Shown here: piece after piece, positions 5,874 through 13,600 of the stretch | How the letters are laid out: every line of letters begins with the position of its first letter | Numbering within the stretch: position 1 is the first letter of the stretch | Source of the DNA: DATGFK01 sp040007395 | GTDB lineage: Bacteria > Chloroflexota > Anaerolineae > Aggregatilineales > UBA2796 | NCBI GenBank assembly: GCA_040007395.1 | Contig: JBDTVG010000122.1 | Coordinates: forward strand, 1 to 14,558 | Direction of reading: 5' to 3' | Length of the DNA: 14,558 bases | Program-made: the position numbers and the translations under genes | The notes under the pieces: generated by a model | The model's input: the letters and a program-made list of their open reading frames with translations, nothing else | Database searches by the model: none | Told to the model about the DNA's origin: nothing

Positions 5874-6247
5874 ACGTTACACCTCAACAGGTGAGCGTTT
5901 TGTTTTAGACGATTATACACCCACTTGGGCAAATACGCACAAAGCCGGATCACCTACTTCATGGTAGGTACCCCACGCTGGCGGCCACTACCCCAGCGAA
6001 GATCCCTAACACAGTATAGTGCCTAAATGGGTGCCATCGGTGCCGGATAATCCTTGAAGAAAGGAGTTTTTTATCGGCAAAAATAGAACAAAAGTTCGAG
6101 TAAATTAGTGCAAGTACCCCTTTACATTACTTAGTTTTACTGGCGATCTGCTTGTAGTACTTGCTACAGGCAGATCCATCGACAAGTTTAGTTGGTTCAG
6201 CCAGAAGGAGGTTTTATCAGACCAGTGTGACATAAGGAGGGAGCAAG
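5874..6247 (+). ncRNA. Long structured leader of the small membrane-protein genes
   Basis: About 370 nt without a supported gene lie between the rightward promoter and the ATG at 6248. Stem-loops occur at 5952-5969 (ACCTAC/GTAGGT), 5976-5998 (CGCTGG/CCAGCG) and 6042-6078. The last has nested stems: GCCGGATAA with TTATCGGC, and TCCTT with AAGGA. A 13-bp hairpin with one wobble and a six-base loop lies at 6145-6176 (GATCTGC/GCAGATC plus TGTAG/CTACA). An AAGGAGG-type ribosome site near 6204 precedes no usable start codon. Function unknown; a cis-acting leader or a small RNA are both possible. Confidence 0.45.
5912..5933 (-). promoter_or_regulatory. Operator O2 with leftward -10 box
   Basis: On the minus strand, CCAAGTGGGTG (5928-5918) is followed directly by TATAAT (5917-5912). 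The same 11-mer is followed by TATTAT at O1 on the plus strand, so the two are inverted copies of one operator/-10 unit. The second palindrome half is degenerate here, and no good -35 is seen. This is a candidate leftward promoter for the repressor gene, facing the rightward promoter. Confidence 0.5.
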
Positions 6248-6481
6248 ATGGATCAGAACACGCATGTAACCTTGAACACGGTACTGGTGCTTTTGGTGGG
6301 TATCGTGCAATTTTTCCAGCGTCACGGTCCAGACCAGGTTCGCCTTGAGGATGTGGTCCGCCGTTTGGAAGTCGCCGAGCAGCAACTGGTCGTTATTCAG
6401 CACCAGTTAAGCACTGACCATTCAGGAACCTCCATGGGGAGCAATCAATCGGCCGCGTTGCACGATGACTTTCATCGGTAG
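6248..6481 (+). CDS. Small membrane protein with polar tail, paralogue 1
   Basis: This encodes 77 residues; AGGAGG at 6237-6242 precedes the ATG at a good spacing. A short N-terminal segment (MDQNTHVTLN) leads into one hydrophobic helix at about residues 11-23 (VLVLLVGIVQFF). A charged heptad-like helix follows (residues 31-54, RLEVAEQQLVVIQHQL), and the tail is Ser/Asn/His-rich. Residues 1-54 align without gaps to the protein at 6545 with about half of positions identical. The layout of one membrane helix plus a coiled coil is seen in phage holin-like or lysis-accessory proteins and in small membrane regulators. Neither assignment can be proven here. It lies downstream of the repressor-controlled promoter at 5838. 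Confidence 0.7.
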   Translation: MDQNTHVTLNTVLVLLVGIVQFFQRHGPDQVRLEDVVRRLEVAEQQLVVIQHQLSTDHSGTSMGSNQSAALHDDFHR

Positions 6482-6544
6482 TGCCTATCCAAGTAGGAAG
6501 AAAGGCAAAAACGAAGAAATACACGAGAAAGATAGGGAAAGAAA

Positions 6545-6715
6545 ATGGATCAGCGAACACACAGTACGCTCAATACGCTGCTCATTCTCCTAGTAGCATT
6601 ACTTCAATTTCTATTAGGCGGTATCCAGCAGACGGCGCGGGTCAAAGCATTAGAAGCTCGGCTAGAGGAAGCGGAACAACAGTTGGAGGAGTTTCAGAAA
6701 CAGTTGCCACTGTAA
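6545..6715 (+). CDS. Small membrane protein with coiled-coil tail, paralogue 2
   Basis: This encodes 56 residues and is easily missed because a longer frame (6481-6822) overlaps it. AGGGAAAG at 6534-6541 lies just upstream of the ATG. The protein is MDQRTHSTLN, then a membrane helix (about residues 11-25, LLILLVALLQFLL), then a clear coiled coil (residues 32-54, VKALEARLEEAEQQLEEFQK). It shares MDQ-x-TH-x-TLNT, QF, and RLE-x-AEQQL with the protein at 6248, so the pair arose by tandem duplication and then diverged. It lacks the Ser/Asn/His tail of paralogue 1. An intrinsic terminator follows at 6829. Function unknown; a hetero-oligomer of the two is plausible. Confidence 0.7.
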   Translation: MDQRTHSTLNTLLILLVALLQFLLGGIQQTARVKALEARLEEAEQQLEEFQKQLPL

Positions 6716-6828
6716 GCGGATCCTTTTCTAAGATCCAAATGGCACAAGCACATAGCACCCGATCATCCAGACCCACTGGAATTGAAGGGGGGCGATCAGC
6801 AGGACCGGCTAGGCAAGATTAGCTGAAT

Positions 6829-6851
6829 ATGCTTCTAGGAAGCATTTTTTC
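6829..6851 (+). terminator. Intrinsic terminator
   Basis: ATGCTTC (6829-6835) pairs with GAAGCAT (6839-6845) around a three-base loop and is followed by TTTTT. It ends the transcript of the two small membrane-protein genes and separates them from the gene at 7011. Confidence 0.75.
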
Positions 6852-7010
6852 GGCAGCCCGCACAGAACATATGTTTCGATGTACGAAGTAGGCATACCTT
6901 TACTTGGCTGCTAAGTGAAATCGTTTGTGAAGGCGACTTCCTGTTCCGCTCAAATAAATGTTTAACCTATCCCAGAAAACTTAAATAATCAACTATTCGA
7001 GGAGAAAACC

Positions 7011-7436
7011 ATGTCAGATATTGTTGTAGTACCCAGTGGGGTAATTCCCGCCAATGCCAATACCGTTATCGCTCGTGGCACAGCCGGAGCGACTATTACC
7101 GCAGGCCAGACAGTCTATGCGGATGCAGCGAACAATAACCAGATTAAGCCTGCGACGCAGACTTCGCCAGCGGCAGCGGCCGTGGTGGGGGTAGCTCTCA
7201 ACAGCGCCTCATCCGGTCAACCGGTGGAATATGCCACCTCAGGGGATGTGACGTTTACCAACCTCTTGGCAACCAGCAAGGTTTACGTCCTAGGTTCAGG
7301 AGCGGGTGGCCTCTCGTTGAGTGCTGACTTGGACTCAGCGGCCACCAATACCCGCTATGGTACCGTCATCGGGGTGGCTACTAGTGGGACTAACCTACGC
7401 CTCAGCATTGTCACCAGCGGCGTATTGCGTCCTTAG
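7011..7436 (+). CDS. Capsid-cement/DUF2190-like beta-rich protein
   Basis: This encodes 141 residues; GAGGAG at 6999-7004 is six bases from the ATG. The sequence is low in charge, rich in Ala, Ser, Thr and Val, and has no signal peptide. The block GTAGATITAGQTVYADAANN, followed after about 20 residues by VVGVALNSASSGQPVEYATSG, follows the pattern of phage capsid-decoration (DUF2190-type) proteins: a turn, then T-A-G-Q-x-V-Y-x-D, then G-x-A-L-N-S-A-x-x-G-Q. The C-terminal GTVIGVATSGTNLRLSIVTSGV also fits that family. The assignment rests on pattern recognition. No capsid or terminase gene adjoins it, so it may instead be a repurposed trimeric beta-tulip-like protein that acts with the Rhs gene downstream. 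Confidence 0.55.
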   Translation: MSDIVVVPSGVIPANANTVIARGTAGATITAGQTVYADAANNNQIKPATQTSPAAAAVVGVALNSASSGQPVEYATSGDVTFTNLLATSKVYVLGSGAGGLSLSADLDSAATNTRYGTVIGVATSGTNLRLSIVTSGVLRP

Positions 7437-7503
7437 AACGCCACACTTCACGAAGCGGACAGCATAAAGTAGCACACCGCTCACAGTCCTGATTGTTGTT
7501 ACC

Positions 7504-7530
7504 AAAACCTTGGGGAATCAAGGTTTTCTT
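7504..7530 (+). terminator. Probable intrinsic terminator
   Basis: AAAACCTTG (7504-7512) pairs perfectly with CAAGGTTTT (7519-7527) around a six-base loop, with the T-run forming the end of the stem and CTT following. Because of its A/T ends it could act in both directions. It would separate the gene at 7011 from the Rhs gene, or leave only read-through to Rhs. Confidence 0.55.
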
Positions 7531-7535
7531 AAATG

Positions 7536-7564
7536 CGCCTGGTTGCCTATCAAGTAACCAGGCG
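7536..7564. repeat. Second intergenic hairpin
   Basis: CGCCTGGTT (7536-7544) pairs perfectly with AACCAGGCG (7556-7564); two inner pairs (one G-T) extend the stem. No T-run follows, so it is more likely part of the Rhs mRNA leader or a protein site than a terminator. Confidence 0.5.
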
Positions 7565-7612
7565 GCCTAACCTTTAACCGAAAACGTAGCTATTCGTTCT
7601 TAGGAGAAAATT

Positions 7613-10600
7613 ATGACGAATCTTACCGCGCCAACTCAACTTAACTTCGCCACCTCAGAAGGGTATGTAATCCGTGCGACTGGGGTTTCAGGTAATACGG
7701 CAACCTATCAAAAGATTTCACCAAGCCCTGCTCAACTTTTAACTATCGGTACGGTGATTAAGCTGATCGCAGACCCTCGGAATCCTAAACAATTGATTTT
7801 GTTGGGCACCAATGGAATTGCCTATACTCCAGATGCTACCGCTCTAAGTGTTATCTGGCAGGTGGTTAATCCTATCGGTACGATAAGTTTTGATGCCTAT
7901 GCTTCAGCCAATATTCCCGGCAACGACACTGGCATAGTCATCAATATTGGAGATATTGTTAGTATTTCGGCCTCAGGTACATGGATTTGGGATCATCCAG
8001 CTGATGATTTTACTGGGCCTGATGGAACTTACCACTTGTTTGTGAATGGCAATATTGTGCTGATGGATGAAATTGAACCTAGTTTCAATGGCATGGCTTT
8101 GTTAGCACGAGTTGGTACCAGTGGCTCTTGGACGCTTATTGGGAGTAGAGCAACTTTTACCGCAAACACGACTGGCAATCTATATCTTATCGCGAATGAC
8201 CGCATGAATTATTTTACTGATAACCTTGGTGCGCTTCACACACTTATCTCAGTCAATGGTATAAACATCAGTGATATCCAAGGCAGTGTTAACCAAAGAA
8301 ACTACTTTGGTTGGCTGTCAAAGCGTAACATCGCTGGCACCGATTACGTTTACTATAACTATACTAGTGACTTCTTCAACACAGTCAGCAGCACAAAGGT
8401 TGCCCGCTATAGTATTAACATGGTTTACAGCATCAGCCTTGCACCACTGTCCAACAGGCCCGGCAACGTAAACAAGGTCTGGGTCACGGCAGGCGTTCCA
8501 GGCACGGATGCCGCTATCTATGAAAGCTCAGATCTGGGGGCGAGTTTCAGACCTTTGAGCATTCCTTCGATAGGGGCGAGTGGTGGCGTTACGGTAATGC
8601 CACGCACCCTAGCGAATGGCCTCTCCGGAATGACGAGCCAAAATCTTATTGCCCTCCAAAAAGCCGATGATCAGCACGACTTATCCACTTCAGGCCTAAA
8701 TAATCAAGTGGCAACTGTCAGTAATGTCGGAGGACCTCTCAATAGTCAGGCCCTCAACAGCTTCCTGCATGACGGCAAGTATTTAAATGCGGCTGTGTAT
8801 GTCAACACCATTTGGAAACTGCTCACCTCGGATGATGGAGGGGTGAATTGGAACCCATCGACCCTCACTTCCGGCTGGGAAGTTCAAGCCCTGGCCGGGT
8901 GGTCGTCCAGCAAGGATTACCTGCTTATCGGTGGAACAAACACATTGGCCTATACGCCAGATAGGGGAGCCAACTGGAATAACCTATGGATGGGCACCAA
9001 TGGCTTTTCCAATTGGGCCAGTATTAATCTTGGAAATTGGAGTAACAAGATTATTTCTGCGCTGGTTAGCGGGCCGCCCGCAATGTCCCATGACGGTCCA
9101 GGCGTTTATCCCTTCAGTCATTACTGCAACATAGCCGATACTCCCAGTAGTAACCCGGTTAAGTTGCAAAATGGCGACAAGTTCGAGGAAATGACCGATC
9201 TGACGCTGAATACCCCGGCAGGGCCTTTGGTGTTCACGCGTACTTTCCGTCAGAGCAAAGAGACGGACGGGAACTATCAATTCATGGGGATGGGTTGGAC
9301 TCACAACCATCTCTTCAAGCTAACCAAAATTGTGGGTACTCCCAACCGGATTATTGCCCGGCTCCTTGGCGCAAGTGAAGCGCATTTCACTGAGACAACC
9401 ACGAATCACTACGAAGGCGACCCTGGTTCAGCCTCGTACATCGATTACAACACCACGACCACTCAATTCACTTGGGTTGCGCCGGATACCTCGACGTATA
9501 TCTTTGATATCAATGGCAAGCTTATAACACGTATTTGGCCTGGACAGGCCGAAACGTGGACGTATAGCTATGCTGGTACTAAGCTAAGTCGGGTGGACGA
9601 TGGCTATGGACGGCAGCTTAATTTCTCCTACATTAGCAACCCTGGACAGTACAACGATGGGCAGCTATGGCGGGTGGGCGACCAGAACGCGACGGGGTTA
9701 GGTACAGGTAGCCCCGCAGGCATCTATGTGGAGTTTGGCTATACACCACAGAAAAATAACGGGGTGACCGTTGGTTCACCGAAAGCCTTGCTAGCGAGCG
9801 TCCGTGATGTACGGAGTAACCTATGGACCTACGATTATTACGGTCAACATGCCTCTGAAACCATCAGCAACCAACTTGATTTCCTGACAAAACGCCAGTC
9901 GCCTGCGGTGGATATGGATGGGGATGGTTCAGTCGAAAGCACGCTTACCCTGGAAAATCTGGACTACACGTTTTCTGGTGCATCCCTGTCAGCTATCACC
10001 CAAAAGCGGGGCATCAAGAATAGTGGGCAGGAACTTCTCAAGACGGACTTTGCCTTCGGACAAAACGCGACGAATGAGACAATCGCGCAAAAAACAACGA
10101 TCCATCAATTTGCGAATGGGCTATACGTAGGTCATCAGGATCCGGCTGGCAACAGTACCTCACAAAACCCTAACTACCAATATCGTCCCGAAGCCCAACA
10201 GGACGCAAACGGTAATACCACGTTGCTCCAGTGGAGTCCCGATGGTAAGCAGCTACAACAGGCGGTGGATGCGCAAGGCAATAAAACAGCTTTTGCTTAC
10301 AATACTAGCAGTGGGAAAAGCAATGGAACACTACAATCCAGTGTGGATGCGCAGGGATACCAAACGGTATATAGCTATATGCCTTTGGATCAGGGTCCAG
10401 CTCTTCACAAGCCCACCGATATTCGGGTGCGTACCCCTAATGGCGCAATAACACTGCGCTGGCAGACATTCACGTATGATACCCATGAGCGCCTATTAAC
10501 CGAGCAAACGCTAGATCCTAATGGTGGTCAGCCGCTCCAGCAAACCACGCGGGCTTACTATGCGTCGGGCAACGGGAATGGTTTGCTGCAAACGCTTACT

Positions 10601-13600
10601 AAGAACGACTCCATCAATCCCGCCAACAATGTGGTGACGACCTACTTCTACGATACGTCTGGGCGGGTCATCAAGACCAATCAGAACACAACCTTTGGTA
10701 GTTGTAGCTCAAGCTTTACGCTGTATGATGCGGCAGGCAACGTCATCGCCAGCATCTGCAACTATGATCCTGGTGTGGGAGCCGACCCGACGAACTTGTC
10801 TCAGGTGTTAGCGTTGTACGATGCGACAAAGCCGGATAAAAACCGTATCACCACTTATGTATACGATACCTTAGGTCGTCGCGTGCAGACCACGACTGAT
10901 GCCCAAGCTGCTTATGCGCGCACAACCCTGACTGTATACGACGCATTAGACAGAGTGATCCGCACTATCACCAATTATGTGGCGGTGCCTGGTATCAGCG
11001 ATCCCTATGCTCATCTACGTGCTGATTTCACGCATGGGTCAAACAATGACCAGAACCTCATCGCTGACACGACCTACAACCTGCGTGGGTTTGTACGCAG
11101 CCAGACGGATGTTCTGGGCAATGTAACGCTCTTTGGCTACGATGATGCTGACCGTCTGGTCAAGACGGTCCAGAGCGCCAGCCAACCTGCCTACAATAAT
11201 GAGTATGGGACAGGCGATCCAAGTCTGAGTCTGTACTTACCCAGCAGTACGGTAGACCAAGATCTCATCACGACCAGTCTCTACGATGCGGCGGGTAATC
11301 TGGTCAAGACCACCGATGTGACGGGCAATGCGACCTTCACGGTCTATGACAGCCTCAATCGGCCTATCAAGACGGTGCGCAGTGCCAGCCAACCTGCCTA
11401 CAACATCCTGACTGATCCGAGCCTCGCGAACTACCTGGTCAGCACCACCACTGATAAAGATCTGGTGGACACGACTGACTACGACACCATGGGGCGGGTG
11501 AAACGTACCCAAGATGCGCTCGGCAACTTCACGCTCTTTGGCTATGACGGGTTGGGACAGCAAGTCAAGACCATCCGTTTTGCCAGCAAGCCAACCTATG
11601 ACCTCGTGGCTGATCCGAGCCTGACTAACTACCGGTACAGCATGAACCCGGATCAGGATCTCATTACTCAGACTGCCTATGATGCGGCTGGGCGAGTGAT
11701 GTATACCACGGATAGTCTGGGGCGCAATACCTGGACAGGTTATGACGGCTTGGGTCGTGTGATACGGACCGTTCGCAACGCCGTTGGCACCGCTACCGAT
11801 GGGGGGGTGCGTGACCCGCGCAGTGCAACCTATAATCCTGTTGTGTCGCAGTCAGATGTTGACCAGATTACGCTGACCACCTACGACAGCAATGGGTATG
11901 TGCTGTGGACGCAAGATCCATTGGGACGCAAAACCTGGTTTGCCTACGATAGTATCGGACGACAGATTAAGACGATTGTCAATGCGGTCGGTACTGCCAC
12001 CGATGGTGGTCCACGCGACCCCCGCAGCGCTGGCTATATCCTGAGCACCAACGCGGACCAAGATCTTGTCACACAGACCATTTATGATGCTAAAGGACGA
12101 GTTGCGGCAACTCTTGATTCGGCGGGCAATCGCACGCAATTTGCCTATGATGCTTTGGATCGGCGCGCCAAAACCATTACGAATTTCGTGACCGGCATCT
12201 ACAATGCCACTCGTCCCGATCAGGATTTGATTAGCACGACCATCTATGATCTGGCTGGGCGTGTGGCCCTGACCACCGACGCACGCGGTACCCAAACTGC
12301 CTTCAGCTATGACCGTGTTGGGCGACAGGTGATTGTGACACAGGCCGTCGGCACCAGTCTTGCTACGATGAGCTATACCTGCTACGACAAAGGCGGACGA
12401 GTCCTGCGAACCTTACGCAACTGGACCAACGACAAAACCCAGCCTTCGCCTGACGCACGCGATGTCAATGGTAGCTTTCTCTACAATCCGCTCACCCATG
12501 GGACCAATAACGACCAGAATCTTGTCACCCGCTATACCTTGAACCAACTGGGACAGCAGGTAGCCATGATCGACCCGTTGGGCAATACCAGCCAAATCGC
12601 CTACGATAAGGATGGGCAAATCGAGTCGCTCACCGACCCGCTAAGTTTCATCACCAAGTATCGCTATGACAGCGCCCGTCGTCGCAAGACAGTGGTACAA
12701 GCGTGGCTAGACAATGGGCAAGATCCCGTACTATGGAAATGGAACGGTACCCTTTGGACCAAGAGTGACGGCACGACTGCTATCGGCTTTGGTACGTCCA
12801 AAGACCGCAATATCATCGTGCAAGCTGACTATGATAAAGCGGGACGCACGACGGCGCTCCGTGACCCCAGAGGCAATCGGACGACCTATATTTATGACTT
12901 GCTTGACCGCCGCACCGGTTTGACCGACCCGTTGGGTAACCTCTGGACGACGGCTTATGCTGTGCCCAACATCGGCGTGGTGCGGACCACACTGACTAAC
13001 CCAACTCCATTAAGTACGGTGAGTCAGCAGGAGACCGACCAACTTGGACGGGTGGCAAGTCTCAAGTATCTCAACGAGAGTCCCAAGAATACGCCTGATG
13101 TGACGTTCAGCTACCATCGGCTGGGGCGTTCGATGGTGATGAACGAATGGAACGCAGCGACTCTGGTACGCAGTACAGCCTTGACCTACGACCAGGCTCG
13201 TCGTCTGGTGAAAGCCGACTTCGACAGTGATGGCAACGGCACGGTAGACCAGACGGTCAGTTATGTCTATGACGCGGGTGGCCTGCGTACCCAGTTGACG
13301 CTACCGGGCAATCTGAGCGTGACCTACCAGTATGATGCTAAAGGCCGCCTCACCAGCTTGACCGATTGGAGCGCTCAGGCGACCCAATATGCCTATGACG
13401 GTGCCGACCGCCTGAATACGGTCCAGCGCTATGCTGGCATCAACAGCACCTATGGCTACGATGCCGCTAGCCGCTTGACCTCACTGCGTACCGCGACGAA
13501 TAGCAATGCTAAGACACGCGGGCAATTCCTGTATACCGTCGATGCGCGTGGCAATCGTACCCAAGTCTACGAAGCAGTGGCACGAGCGGCCTCTGGACAG

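Noticed and set aside
6085..6105. GTTCGAGT resembling a tRNA T-loop
   Set aside because: No acceptor, D or anticodon arm can be built around it.
6481..6822. 113-codon plus-strand frame (GTG start)
   Set aside because: It has no ribosome site and a low-complexity, basic, Ser-rich composition. It overlaps, in another frame, the 56-codon gene at 6545, which has a paralogue next door.
11852..12295. 147-codon minus-strand frame inside the Rhs gene (and similar ones at 11237, 12413, 13481 and 13907)
   Set aside because: These are mirror images of the periodic YD-repeat codons, with repetitive IVG/RIV-rich translations and no start signals.
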